Positions 45,717 through 55,475 of a stretch of 64,000 nt of DNA are shown piece by piece. Position 1 is the stretch's first letter. The number at the start of each line of letters is the position of its first letter. Source of the stretch: CAWAPS01 sp963783945 (GTDB taxonomy: Bacteria > Actinomycetota > Acidimicrobiia > Acidimicrobiales > Palsa-688). Where the stretch lies: NCBI GenBank assembly GCA_963783945.1, contig CAWAPS010000005.1, positions 310,001-374,000 on the forward strand, read 5' to 3'. The notes below the pieces were generated by a model. The model saw only the letters and a list, made by a program, of their open reading frames with translations, was not told the DNA's origin and did not search any database. Both the position numbers and the translations under genes were made by a program.

Positions 45717-47267
45717 CTACACGCTCCCTCCCGCGTTGGCGACAAATTTGATGCCCGTGATGCTGGGCAGGAACACGTATGCAGCAGCCTTGGTTGTGAC
45801 GAAACTCAAGAGACCGGTTACTTCGATTGGAGGGTGTCCATTTGCCCGCGGAATGACGAAAAGACTCTCGTCCGGGTTCTGGGTGCCACTCAGTGGATCT
45901 TTCGACTTCGGGTGAAGCCTGACGCCACCGGCAAACTCGCCGTCGTTGACCCACTGCCGCAGCACAAACTCGTACTGGTTTTCGATCTTCGCGTTGATGA
46001 AGTGAAAAAGCATTCCGCGCTCGATGCCATCGTCGGGTTTCGTTCGATCATAAGTAGGCCCGTACGGTAGAGCGCGACGAATGAGTCGGTGAGAATTGTT
46101 GCTGCCGCCGGGCCGCCCTTGGCCTGCCACTGGTTGACCTCGCGGATTGACGTGCCGTATGTGGGCACCGACCGGACAGCGGATCCCCTTCGGATCTCCC
46201 GAACCATCGGCCTCTACATACTCGAAATCGTTCAGCTCTTCGGGCGACATCCCTCCCGGCGGGCTATCCGTGTCCGGTGACAGAGCGAGAGGAACCCCAT
46301 TGCGCCATCGCCCGCACATCTTCGCGGCCAGCAGTTCCGGGTCGATCCTGTGACGATACGACTCCAAGAAGTCTTCAAAGCCCTTGACGTCGGTCTCGAC
46401 CTTCTTGAAGACCGCAAAACTACCATTGAGGCCGAGTTCGTGTGGCTCCGGTACGTCGTAGTTCTCAGCTTCTTCCCTCAGGACGAAGAGCCATGGCTCG
46501 CAGGGCCGTTGGTGATCGGGGTGATACTCTTCTGGACCGCCGCGAATAGTGGGGGTACTGATTCCGTCGGTGTATCCGAAGTGGACTTTGGAGGTCGGCA
46601 CGGGTTGGCCGTTTTCCATGTTCATTAACGCCATCCCGTCCTGTCGCCAGATCTCTCGAAAGGCATTTCCCTCTGCAAACCAAGTACACAGCCTCTCGCT
46701 GTAGCCCTTCATCGCTTCCGGGCTGATGGCGTGCAGCGTCAAGAGCACGTGACCGTCCCCTGCTCCAAAAGCACTAATCCAGTTCTGAGGCGAGCTTGCT
46801 CCAACATCGCCGACCGACTCCGCTCGTTGCGCAGCTCCTTCGACGAAGGCACCGAACGACTTGAAGGAGAGCGTTCTGACGAGCGCCACCATCTCTAACT
46901 CCACCAGTCCGGGCCAGGTGACACCGATGTTGAGGCAGTAGTCCGGGTGGCGAAGCGGGGCAGCCGTGGGATCGTCTCCCGGTCCGGGCGCGAAGCCCAC
47001 GTGCCAATCCGCGGCAGTGGTGATCTGTGGAACGTCGGATTCGTCGCCGCTCACGAGCCGTCCGAGTTGTTTGCGCGCTTGTGCCGGCACCCCTACTGTC
47101 AACAGGAAATGCCGTACCATTGGCATTCGGTAGCTCCGGAGAACCAATCCCTGAATATCCCCGAGATCGAGTGGCGACTCTTGCGCCGCCGCCGAATCGT
47201 CACCGTTCACCAGAGCTTCATGCGACCCTCGACCAACTAACCGGCGAAGAAGGCCCGGGCCCTTCAT
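45717..47267 (-). CDS. DyP-type heme peroxidase
   Basis: The 516-residue protein carries the DyP fingerprints: GxxDG in VHFGYTDGIST with the catalytic Asp at about 234, the heme-binding His369 in CPVGAHIRHVNPR, the arginine run RLIRRALPYG near 394-402 and RGMLFHFINAKIENQYEFV toward the C-terminus. The CPxGAHIRxxNPR form is that of the long class C/D enzymes. There is no Tat signal, so it is probably cytosolic or encapsulated. It oxidises substrates with H2O2. GAGGACC lies before ATG 47267. A two-repeat protein gene lies directly upstream (85-base gap). Confidence 0.92.
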   Translation of the reverse strand: MKGPGLLRRLVGRGSHEALVNGDDSAAAQESPLDLGDIQGLVLRSYRMPMVRHFLLTVGVPAQARKQLGRLVSGDESDVPQITTAADWHVGFAPGPGDDPTAAPLRHPDYCLNIGVTWPGLVELEMVALVRTLSFKSFGAFVEGAAQRAESVGDVGASSPQNWISAFGAGDGHVLLTLHAISPEAMKGYSERLCTWFAEGNAFREIWRQDGMALMNMENGQPVPTSKVHFGYTDGISTPTIRGGPEEYHPDHQRPCEPWLFVLREEAENYDVPEPHELGLNGSFAVFKKVETDVKGFEDFLESYRHRIDPELLAAKMCGRWRNGVPLALSPDTDSPPGGMSPEELNDFEYVEADGSGDPKGIRCPVGAHIRHVNPRGQPVAGQGRPGGSNNSHRLIRRALPYGPTYDRTKPDDGIERGMLFHFINAKIENQYEFVLRQWVNDGEFAGGVRLHPKSKDPLSGTQNPDESLFVIPRANGHPPIEVTGLLSFVTTKAAAYVFLPSITGIKFVANAGGSV

Positions 47268-47351
47268 CGTCGGTCCTCATTGTGTGTTCGACATCTTGGC
47301 GGACGCAGACCTCGGGCTTGATCAGGGTTCGTGACCATGGCACGCCCAGGG

Positions 47352-48206
47352 CTATCTGTCCGTGGCCGCTGGTGACTTGCGGTAATCGGCCAGGAGGGCG
47401 CGGATGTCTTGCACCGAGAGACCGGGATAGGCGCTGTAGAACCCGATGGGGGGATAGTTGTTTGACAATGCCCACTGATAGAATGCCTGGGCGTTCTTTG
47501 CGACCGGGGTCGGCGGCGCGCCGGTGACATGTGGGAAGATGGCGTCGAAAACGGGTGACAGGTTGTCGGCGAAGTCCTGGATGTACTTCTCGATGGAACC
47601 GTCGAAGATCGTGAAGAAGCCTAAGTGGTTGTGCTCAAAGGGCACCCAATGGGCGAAATGCAGCGTCCCCACAGAATCCGACCCTTCATGCCCCTCGTCT
47701 CGAATAGACATCGCAGCGATTTTCAATGCAAAACCTTGCAGACGTGATTTGATGGACAGGTAGGTCAGCAAAGGGTTCTGCGAGGTATTGCCCGTGTAGC
47801 CCGCGGCGCGCGCCCACGCCTTGATGTCCTGAACCGAGGCGTCCTCGTAAGCAAAGTACGTGTCTAGAGGTTCGCGGACATGATGCTTCAGCCACTTGAC
47901 GACCCTCTGGGGGTTACTGGCCGCGGCTGCGGCCGGAGGGTCGTCCAAGTACGTGAAGATGGCATCAAATACCGGGCCGGCACTCTCCACGAGCCGCTCA
48001 ATATGCTGGTCGACCTCGCCGTCAATGTCGGAGAGGAAGAGAAGCTTCTCGTCTCCCTCGATCATGAACCGGGAGAAATGTACGGTACCGAGCTCATCCT
48101 GCGCTCGTGCCAAATCGGGCATCAACGGGGGCAGCTCCTCCGGCAGCGCCTTGGCGTTGGCTGGACCCTTAATCGGGAGGTCGAGGACCATATGACTCTG
48201 GCTCAT
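47352..48206 (-). CDS. two-repeat protein upstream of the DyP peroxidase
   Basis: A strong AAAAGGAG lies before ATG 48206. The 284-residue product is built from two copies of one domain with an exact offset of 140 residues and no gap: GTVHF at 40 and GTLHF at 180, PVFDAIF at 78 and 218, and SVQDIKA at 124 and SVQDIRA at 264, with DG at 62-63 and 202-203. Each copy contains a strand, a second strand ending in an Asp-Gly turn, and a helix, possibly a ferredoxin-like unit. I do not recognise a named family, though I recall the H-F-x-R-F and D-G patterns from other bacterial proteins. It is the first gene in the DyP operon. Function unknown. Confidence 0.8.
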   Translation of the reverse strand: MSQSHMVLDLPIKGPANAKALPEELPPLMPDLARAQDELGTVHFSRFMIEGDEKLLFLSDIDGEVDQHIERLVESAGPVFDAIFTYLDDPPAAAAASNPQRVVKWLKHHVREPLDTYFAYEDASVQDIKAWARAAGYTGNTSQNPLLTYLSIKSRLQGFALKIAAMSIRDEGHEGSDSVGTLHFAHWVPFEHNHLGFFTIFDGSIEKYIQDFADNLSPVFDAIFPHVTGAPPTPVAKNAQAFYQWALSNNYPPIGFYSAYPGLSVQDIRALLADYRKSPAATDR

Positions 48207-49247
48207 ACTGTTCTCCTTTTGGGTATCAGGCAGTGGTGGTAAAAGGGGCCGGGGCGACCAGTTGCCCGTGGACCCACGACAGTGAGAAAGAGGTAGGACG
48301 GGCCCTGAGGGGCCATCGCGGCTCGCCCAGGCCCGCTGGTGCCGATGACGATGTGGTAGTGGTCAGCCACAAGCTCAGTGTGACGGCATTGGGCATAGGG
48401 TTGATCACTTGAGTTGGGTGATTATGCGCTGGTGTAACGAGTTTCTGCGGTTACGTTCCCGCCCGGCCCGACGAGGTGTGCACCGCGATCGCGGCTCGGT
48501 CCGTACCGCCGTCAACAAGATTCGAGTTCCGAATAAAGCCACGCTTGCAGCGGTCTGGAGACATTTTTGACGAGCCGCGGTCCAGAGCCCGCGGGGCGAC
48601 GACGCCCAGGAATACCAGCAGGGGATACATGGCGGTGCCGTCCCGGCGGCGAACGAGGACTCCGTCTACGACGGCTTCTAGCACTCAGCGTCCCGGGGCA
48701 ACACGACTTCTGCCGCGGCCGGGATCGCCGTGATCGGGTGAAGCGCGTATCCAGGTTCTCCTGCCTAGCGTGCTGCGTGGCTCACCAACCGCGCTCGCCA
48801 CCGAAGCGAAGTCGCTCCTTTGATGACTACGGGTTCGGCTCGTGGTGTTGGGTGGCCTGGCCACGGGGCTCGGCGAACATCTGGACCATGATGACGAGGC
48901 CGGCGATGTCGACCTGCGGCGTGATGTCGTCGAGTTCGGCAGTGGAGAATACTGAGACGGCGAAGTACAGTGACCCTTTGCCATCCAGGGTGGACATTGA
49001 AGTAGCTTCCCCGAGCGATATTCCCGCCGTTACCTTGCGTTTGCTCGATGGTCCGCACTTCGAGCAATTCCAAGCCAAGGGCCCAGAGAGGTCGGAGCCA
49101 TTTCACCCTCAGCATTCGGGCCGACGTTGCCCCCGTCGTCACCTCCTTCGAGTGAGATACAATCCCGTGGGTAGGACGTGGCCACCGTGCGGCCCGCAGG
49201 ATGACTGACCAGCCGGGCGGTCGGCGAAGGTTGGAGGGCAACCGAAG
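48207..49247. other. gene-poor stretch with a channel relic
   Basis: About 1 kb between divergent genes. The only recognisable protein similarity is the ion-channel relic at 48869-48982 on the minus strand. Other open frames on both strands lack start signals and domain-like sequence. It presumably holds the promoters of the DyP operon and the LuxR-type gene. Confidence 0.5.
48869..48982 (-). pseudogene. relic of a potassium-channel pore region
   Basis: Translation of the minus strand gives SLYFAVSVFSTAELDDITP and then DIAGLVIMVQMFAE, in register with DALYFTVTTFSTVGYGDIT...LMVIGQMLAD of the intact channel at 38686. The selectivity filter VGYGD is replaced by AELDD, and no channel-like sequence continues on either side in one frame. 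It is therefore a decayed copy that cannot conduct K+. Confidence 0.65.
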
Positions 49248-51884
49248 ATGGTGGGTCGGAAGGGAAACGACGGGCTCGGCCTTCGCAGCCCTCGGTTTCC
49301 GCCCTCCAAGTTCCACGCTCCCGGCGCACCATCCCGGCTGGTCCGGAGGTCCAGGCTGCTCGACGCTCTGGACCGAGGACGACGGGCCCGTCTCACCTTG
49401 GTGATGGGCTCGCCCGGGGCGGGCAAGACCGCCCTTCTAGCCGACTGGTTGGCCGCCCACCCGGAGCGACCAACCGCGTGGCTCAGCTGTGATCCCGCCG
49501 ACGCCGAGCCGCCCCGGTTTGTGGCTGCCATGATCGAAGGGCTGAGACGGGCCTTCCATGAGCCTGAACTGGGAGAGGACGCCCGGCAACTTTTGGGCCT
49601 CGACGGCGAGGTCTCCGCCGATGTCATGGCCGCCCTGGCCGAAGACCTTGACGGTCTAGACGGGCCTCGGGTGCTGGTGATCGATGATTTCCACCTGACC
49701 GGAGCCGCCGGGGCGGACACCCTGACCTTGTGGCTGGAGTGCCGGCCGGCCTCTCTGCAGCTGGTCCTGGCCAGCCGGACCGACCCGGGCCTTCGGCTTC
49801 ACAGGATGCGAGCCAACGAAGAGCTGGTCGAGCTGCGGGATCAGGATCTGTCGTTTTCCGCGGAGGAAACCAGAGCGTTTCTCTCTGGGTTCGATCTGAG
49901 TCTGAACGAGCGGGACCTGAATGTCGTCCACCAGCGCAGCGAGGGTTGGATCGCGGGCCTACAGATGGCAGCACTGTCGATCCAGCGGTCACCGGATGCC
50001 GTCAGTGCCGCCAGTCGAGTCGAGCTGCATCGCCACACCGTAGCCGGGTATTTTCTCGACGAGGTCCTCTCGCGACAACCTCCCGAGCTGGTCGAGTTCA
50101 TGCTGGCCACCTCGATCCTCGACGAGATGACGGTGCCTTCATGCAACGCCTTGCGCGGCCAAGGGTCGGCCGCCTTGCTCCAGTACCTCTACGGTGCCCA
50201 CCTGTTCGTAACCTGCGTGGACGACGAGGGCCCCACGTATCGCTACCACCAGCTGATCAAGGAAGTTTTGCGGGCCCAGCTTCACCACAACGACCCGATT
50301 GGTGAGCGGCGCTTGCATGAGCGGGCCGCCCAATACCTGGCCGACTTTGGCCAGGTGGGGCCGGCGGCGCGCCATCTGCTGGCCGCCGGCGATGAAGCCG
50401 GCGCCTTTCGGCTGATTCGAGAACGGCTCATCCTCGACTTCGAAGCCAACCCCACCCTCGGCAGCGCCTTGGACCTCGACGAGATTCGACCCGAGCTTTT
50501 CGCCGGTAGGCCTGACCTGCTGGTCGCCCTGGCCGCCGATCTGCAGCTGCGAGGAGCCTTCGAGCGCGGCCGGCGGGCGCTCGCCCTGGCCCGAACGGCC
50601 CACATCGATCCAGCCAGACAGCCGGAGCTGGCCGTGCAACTTTCGTGGGCCAACGCCATTTACTTGGCCAGCACCGGCCAGCTACAAGAGGCACTGGCCC
50701 AGCGAAAGTGGGCGCGAAGCCTCGACATCGACGCCGGTGCCATCGACCCCTGGCTCCGCGCCCTCGACGTCACGGGCGCCTACTGCCACACCTATCTCGG
50801 TCAACTCGCGGCGGCCCGCCAGCTGGTCGACACGCTCGCCTCCTCTGCCTCAAGCCCTCAGTCCGTGACCGACGTGCTCTGCCCTGGCCTCAACAGCCAG
50901 ATTGCATTCGCGGAGGGGGCGCTCAACCAGGCGGACGTCCTCGCCGCCCGCGCCATGGAGTCGAGCCGCGGGCTCGGCTTTGACCACCACTACTTCGCGT
51001 TTGCGGCACTACGCACCTCGGCCCAGCTGGCTCTGGAGCGGCACCAGTTAGACGCCGCCGCCAGCTTGGTCGAACAGATCCTGGACCTGGTCAGCGGCGC
51101 CCGCCCCGCCTTCGAGTACTTCGCCCAGTTAGACCGAGCCCGGATCTGGGCTGCCGCTGGCAACCTCGATGATGCCTTGGACTCACTGCCGGCGGCGCGA
51201 ACGGCGCTGAGATGCGACGACTCAGTGTTATTCGCCCAGGCCGACGAACTGGAAGCTAGCCTCCGGCTCGCACTTGGCGATCGGAACGGGGCTCTGAGGA
51301 TGGCCGAACAGCTGCCCGAAGACCGGCGCAGGGTCATCTCCGCGCTGATCGCGCTGAGGACCAATGACCATCGAACCGCCGGCGACATCTTGAGCACCGC
51401 TCCTCCCCAGGGCCCAACCATCCGCTCCGATCTGGAGCTGCGCCTACTTCGAGCCAGTGTGGCGATCGTCGGAGCCTCGGCCCGAGCACCCGAACTGATC
51501 AGGCAGGCGGTCGCAGTGGCAGAGCGCCATGGCTACGTGCAGACCGTGTTAGACACGGCCCCACAGGTTGTGGACCAGCTCATCTCGGACTCAGCTCACT
51601 ACCCCAACACCGACAGCGTCCGTTCATTGATCGCCGGCGGTGTAAGCGCCCGCAAACACAGGGTGGTGGGCCCCAACCGCGGCCACCTGCCCGACCCGCT
51701 CACCGAGGCAGAGATACGAGTGCTGGAAGCGCTTCCCCAGCACCTGACCTACGCCGACATGGCCGCCCAGCTCCATCTCTCCCTCAACACCGTCAAGACC
51801 CATCTGCGTCACACCTACATGAAGCTGGGCGTCACCTCCCGAGCCGCAGCGGTCAAGCGGGCCACCTCGATTGGGATCATTTGA
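49248..51884 (+). CDS. LuxR-family ATPase regulator, MalT-like
   Basis: The 878-residue protein has an AAA/STAND ATPase with Walker A GSPGAGKT (54-61) and a mid region RVLVIDDFHLTGA (Walker B), a long helical repeat region (about 380-800) and a C-terminal LuxR helix-turn-helix: LTEAEIRVLEALPQHLTYADMAAQL...SLNTVKTHLRHTYMKLGV. This is the MalT/LAL architecture, in which an inducer and ATP drive oligomerisation and activation. GGAGGGCAACCG precedes ATG 49248. The nearest possible target is the divergent DyP unit or the ABC importer downstream; neither is proven. Confidence 0.92.
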   Translation: MVGRKGNDGLGLRSPRFPPSKFHAPGAPSRLVRRSRLLDALDRGRRARLTLVMGSPGAGKTALLADWLAAHPERPTAWLSCDPADAEPPRFVAAMIEGLRRAFHEPELGEDARQLLGLDGEVSADVMAALAEDLDGLDGPRVLVIDDFHLTGAAGADTLTLWLECRPASLQLVLASRTDPGLRLHRMRANEELVELRDQDLSFSAEETRAFLSGFDLSLNERDLNVVHQRSEGWIAGLQMAALSIQRSPDAVSAASRVELHRHTVAGYFLDEVLSRQPPELVEFMLATSILDEMTVPSCNALRGQGSAALLQYLYGAHLFVTCVDDEGPTYRYHQLIKEVLRAQLHHNDPIGERRLHERAAQYLADFGQVGPAARHLLAAGDEAGAFRLIRERLILDFEANPTLGSALDLDEIRPELFAGRPDLLVALAADLQLRGAFERGRRALALARTAHIDPARQPELAVQLSWANAIYLASTGQLQEALAQRKWARSLDIDAGAIDPWLRALDVTGAYCHTYLGQLAAARQLVDTLASSASSPQSVTDVLCPGLNSQIAFAEGALNQADVLAARAMESSRGLGFDHHYFAFAALRTSAQLALERHQLDAAASLVEQILDLVSGARPAFEYFAQLDRARIWAAAGNLDDALDSLPAARTALRCDDSVLFAQADELEASLRLALGDRNGALRMAEQLPEDRRRVISALIALRTNDHRTAGDILSTAPPQGPTIRSDLELRLLRASVAIVGASARAPELIRQAVAVAERHGYVQTVLDTAPQVVDQLISDSAHYPNTDSVRSLIAGGVSARKHRVVGPNRGHLPDPLTEAEIRVLEALPQHLTYADMAAQLHLSLNTVKTHLRHTYMKLGVTSRAAAVKRATSIGII

Positions 51885-52385
51885 CATCCCGCAGTCGCGT
51901 TTCTGGTCGAGGCCATAGCTCACGAGTCGCGGCGCAATGGGTCGAAGGTCAGTTCCGTCGCCGGCCTGACGCGGCATAACGCCAGGCTAGTTGGGCGCGC
52001 TCACATCCCTGACCTCATCACATTTCCTTTCGTCTGCGATGATCGTTCTTGCGAGTTGTCAGGTCTGCAGAGTTTTGCCAGTCGTTAACTGCCTCCGCAG
52101 CGGGGGCATACTGAGGTTCTCGAGCCGGTTTGCGTACCGCTCCTCTCCGTGGGTGGGCTTGGTACCAAGGCGGTGCGGCCACGAGAGACTCGGTGTCGCC
52201 GTTCCTGCCTGAGATAACCGGGCGGTAATCTTCCGCTCTCGGACCTGATCCGAGAATGTAACGGAATGAGAGCCGAGATGTCAGTTCCGAACGTCGTCGC
52301 TGTCGCACCGCCGAGTCGGGATCCAGCGCCTGCTCAGCCCTGGGAGGCCCCCAAGACAGTCAAGCACGAAGGGGGGATCCCTTCC
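51885..52385. other. intergenic region before the ABC importer
   Basis: About 500 bases. The frame of the binding protein is open from 52266, but its mature-like start is at 52386. No other gene or structure is seen. It likely contains the promoter of the ABC operon. Confidence 0.4.
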
Positions 52386-53564
52386 ATGACCGTGCGCCGG
52401 CTGCGGTGGGCCATGACTAAAGCGATGGCGGGGTGCGCCGCCCTGGTCGTGCTCGTGGCTGCGTGCGGGTCGAACGGAAATAAAGCGAGTCCCACGCCCG
52501 GCTCCGCAGGCTCGCCGGCTCCCGTGTCGCTGAAGGTCGGGTACTACCAGGGTTCGTTCTTCACCTGGCTGGTCGACCTGGCCTCGGCCGCCGGGTTCTT
52601 CCAGAAAAACGGGATAGACGCCCATATGGTGCCTATCTCGGCCGGCGGTCCGGTCGCCTTCGCCGGTTTGGTCGCCGGCAGCCTGGACCTGGTGATGGGC
52701 GATACCACCCTGGCCGGACCGCGGATGGACAAGGGCATCGCCTTGCGGGTGGTCACCGGAGCCACCTCGGCCGGCTGGGTGCTGGTCGCCCCCAAGGGCG
52801 AGAACCTCGATGGGCCGTACCCGAAAGCCGTGCAGTCCCTCAAGGGCAAGGGCATCGGGGTGGTAGGGCTGGGGACCTCGGCTTACTTCTATGCCCAACA
52901 GCTGGTAACTGACGCTGGCCTATCTGCTGGCGCGGTCACCTACCAGGCGCTGGGCGGGCTACCAGCCACCGTAGTGTCTGCCATCGACACCGGCCGGGTG
53001 TCCGCCGCCATGACCGATCCGGTTACCGCCTACTTGCTGGTACACCTGCAGCACAACCAAGCCATCATCAACACGGCAGTGGCTCAGGTTCCAATCTTCG
53101 GTGCGGCCACCGATCCCAACAGGCTGCTCCCTGCGAACTCGTCTCTGCGATCGGTTCAGGGCTACGCGGGCGGTTGGGAGTTTGTCACCGCAAACTTCGC
53201 TAAGGCGCACCCCGACACTGTCAATCGCATCCGGCTGGCCCTCGAGGAAACCGACGTGTGGATGCACAACCCGGCCAACCTGCCCGCCGTCCAAGCGGCG
53301 CTGGAGAAGGGCGACAACATCCCGCGGTTCATCGTCCAGGCCAAGGTGACCACGCCTTTCCTGCAAGCCGTACTGCCCCTCATCGGCGCCTCCGTGTCAG
53401 CGGCCGGGATCGGCGCGTTCCAGCAGTTCTGGGTGGGCAAAGGGCTGCTGTCCAAGACCATCCCGCTTAACCAGTGGTACGTGCCAGGGATCCCCCAGAG
53501 CCCAGCTGAGGTGGTCGCGGCCGTCCGCGCCGCCGGCCAGGGCGCCCTCGGGACGGGCGCGTGA
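52386..53564 (+). CDS. ABC substrate-binding lipoprotein (NitT/TauT type)
   Basis: ATG 52386 follows AAGGGGGGATCCC. The N-terminus is a lipoprotein signal (MTVRRLRWAMTKAMAGCAAL, lipobox LVAAC with Cys27). The mature part has KVGYYQGSFFTWLVDLASAAGFFQKNGID, AGSLDLVMGD and KGKGIGVVGLGTSAYF, like the SsuA/TauA/NMT1 binding proteins for sulfonates, nitrate or thiamine precursors. It is the first gene of an importer operon and its stop overlaps the ATPase start by one base. Ligand unknown. Confidence 0.9.
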   Translation: MTVRRLRWAMTKAMAGCAALVVLVAACGSNGNKASPTPGSAGSPAPVSLKVGYYQGSFFTWLVDLASAAGFFQKNGIDAHMVPISAGGPVAFAGLVAGSLDLVMGDTTLAGPRMDKGIALRVVTGATSAGWVLVAPKGENLDGPYPKAVQSLKGKGIGVVGLGTSAYFYAQQLVTDAGLSAGAVTYQALGGLPATVVSAIDTGRVSAAMTDPVTAYLLVHLQHNQAIINTAVAQVPIFGAATDPNRLLPANSSLRSVQGYAGGWEFVTANFAKAHPDTVNRIRLALEETDVWMHNPANLPAVQAALEKGDNIPRFIVQAKVTTPFLQAVLPLIGASVSAAGIGAFQQFWVGKGLLSKTIPLNQWYVPGIPQSPAEVVAAVRAAGQGALGTGA

Positions 53565-54400
53565 TGGACCCAATCAGGACGCGCGACCCGAGGCGAACGC
53601 CGTCCGCCGACCCCCCGCCTTCGACGGTCGCGGTGACCGTTGAAGGCGTGTCGCACCGGTTCCCGACGACGGGGGGTGGGGAGATGAAGGTCCTCGACAA
53701 CATCACGCTGGCGGTCGGACGGGGGGAGTTCGTTGGGGTGGTGGGGCCGTCGGGGTGTGGGAAGACCACGCTGATGAATGTGGTGGCTGGCCTGGAAGTG
53801 CCGACGCATGGGACGGTGTCGGTGTTGGAGGGCCCGCCGCGAGCCGGCAACCGGGACGTGGGCTACTTGTTCGCTCGGGACGCCCTCCTGCCGTGGCGGA
53901 CCGTTGCGGCCAATGCGGAGCTAGCTATGGAGATAGGCGGGGTGGCCAAGGCAGAGCGCCGTGCCCGCGCCGCGGAGATGCTGGCCCGGGTGGGGTTGGA
54001 TGGTTTCGCCCGGGCGTACCCGGCGCAGCTATCGCAGGGGATGCGCCAGCGGGTGGCGATCGCCCGGACAATATCGACTGCACCGAAGCTGTTGTTGTTG
54101 GACGAGCCGTTCTCGGCGTTGGACGCCCAGACCAAGCTGCTGTTACAAGACATGTTCTCGAGCTTGTGGCAGTCCATCGGTTCTACGGTCATCCTGATCA
54201 CTCACGACTTGCACGAAGCGATCGCCCTGGCTGACCGAGTAGTGCTGCTCACCGCCCGGCCGGGGCGGATCAAGGCGGTGTTCACGGTGGACCTGCCCCG
54301 GCCTCGTTCGATCGTGTCCCTCCAAGGTGACGACCGCTTCCACCGGCTGTACGAGCGGATCTGGGCCGAGCTTCGAGAAGAGGTGGTGAGCGCCCCATGA
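53564..54400 (+). CDS. ABC importer ATPase (NitT/TauT type)
   Basis: The 278-residue protein has Walker A GPSGCGKTT, signature LSQGMRQRVAIART, Walker B LLLLDEPFSALD and the switch histidine in LITHDLHEA. It matches TauB/SsuB ATPases. It energises the permease encoded immediately downstream; its stop overlaps that start by four bases (ATGA). GTG 53561 directly precedes ATG 53564. Confidence 0.95.
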   Translation: MDPIRTRDPRRTPSADPPPSTVAVTVEGVSHRFPTTGGGEMKVLDNITLAVGRGEFVGVVGPSGCGKTTLMNVVAGLEVPTHGTVSVLEGPPRAGNRDVGYLFARDALLPWRTVAANAELAMEIGGVAKAERRARAAEMLARVGLDGFARAYPAQLSQGMRQRVAIARTISTAPKLLLLDEPFSALDAQTKLLLQDMFSSLWQSIGSTVILITHDLHEAIALADRVVLLTARPGRIKAVFTVDLPRPRSIVSLQGDDRFHRLYERIWAELREEVVSAP

Positions 54401-55242
54401 GCGTGTTGAGCGAACCGTTGGCCACTGCCGGCGCCAGGGCCGGGACACGTCACCAGGGACGCAGGCGGCTGTCCCCCACTGTCATCGCTATTCAGGTCGG
54501 GGCCCTGTGCTTACTCTTCGGGTCGTGGGAGCTGGTGGCTCGACAGGGCTGGTTGAACCCGGCGTTCGTAAGCGAGCCCAGTCAGTACTTCCCGTCGTTC
54601 TGGCACGGCATCTCTCAGGGGAATCTGCTGTCGCTAATGGGCACCACGCTCTACGAGACCTTCGTGGGCTTCTCCATCGCCGCCGTCTTGGGCATGGCGG
54701 CCGGCTATCTAATGGCCGAGTTCCGCATCGTGGACACTGTGGCCCGACCGTTCATGACCGGTTTCAACAACCTGCCCCGCATCGCGTTAGCCCCCCTGTT
54801 CGTCCTCTGGTTCGGGCTCGGCAGCACATCGCGTATCGCGTTGGTGGTCAGCCTCGGGTTTTTCATCATGGCCTTCTCCACCTACGCCGGGCTGCAGTCG
54901 ACCAGTCGTGATCACCTGTTACTGGGCCGCACCCTGGGGACGGGACGGTGGGCCCGGTTCTGGAAGTTCGAGCTCCCGTCTGCCATGCCAGCCATCTTCG
55001 GCGGCCTTCAACTCAACCTGAGCTACGCCTTCCTGGGGGCGGTGGTCGGCGAGATGTTCACCGGCTCCGCGGGGCTGGGCGGCTACCTGGCCCTGCAACT
55101 CAACACATTCGACACGTCGGACTTCTTCGGCGCAATCGTCCTTTTGATCATCGTGGCCGTGGCCCTCTCGGGACTCCTGCGTGCCACCGAACGCCGGCTC
55201 CTGCGCTGGCGGACGGTCGAACTCGCCGGCACCAAGACCTGA
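54397..55242 (+). CDS. ABC importer permease (NitT/TauT type)
   Basis: The 281-residue protein has about six membrane helices (VIAIQVGALCLLFGSWELVA, LYETFVGFSIAAVLGMAAGYL, IALAPLFVLWFGLGSTSRIAL, GLFFIMAFS-like and later segments) and the coupling EAA-like loop GRTLGTGRWARFWKFELPSAMPAIFGGL. This is the TauC/SsuC type. With 52386-54400 it forms a complete importer for a small oxyanion or organosulfur-like compound. Confidence 0.93.
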   Translation: MSVLSEPLATAGARAGTRHQGRRRLSPTVIAIQVGALCLLFGSWELVARQGWLNPAFVSEPSQYFPSFWHGISQGNLLSLMGTTLYETFVGFSIAAVLGMAAGYLMAEFRIVDTVARPFMTGFNNLPRIALAPLFVLWFGLGSTSRIALVVSLGFFIMAFSTYAGLQSTSRDHLLLGRTLGTGRWARFWKFELPSAMPAIFGGLQLNLSYAFLGAVVGEMFTGSAGLGGYLALQLNTFDTSDFFGAIVLLIIVAVALSGLLRATERRLLRWRTVELAGTKT

Positions 55243-55475
55243 AAAGGAAGAAGAAGCACTCCGCTAGGTAAGGTAACCAAGAGGCCAGAAGGTGCAGATG
55301 GTGAGCTTGGTCCCCCCACGGAATAGTTTGGCTGGTAAGTGGTCACTTGCCGTGAACCCCACAGGACCCACACGACCTGATCGACCGCCGACAGCCAACG
55401 CCTCGACCAAACCTGTGCCCGGCTGGACCGTCGACAGGCAGCCAAAATCGCCCCAGACGGTCACTTGGTTGGAGG

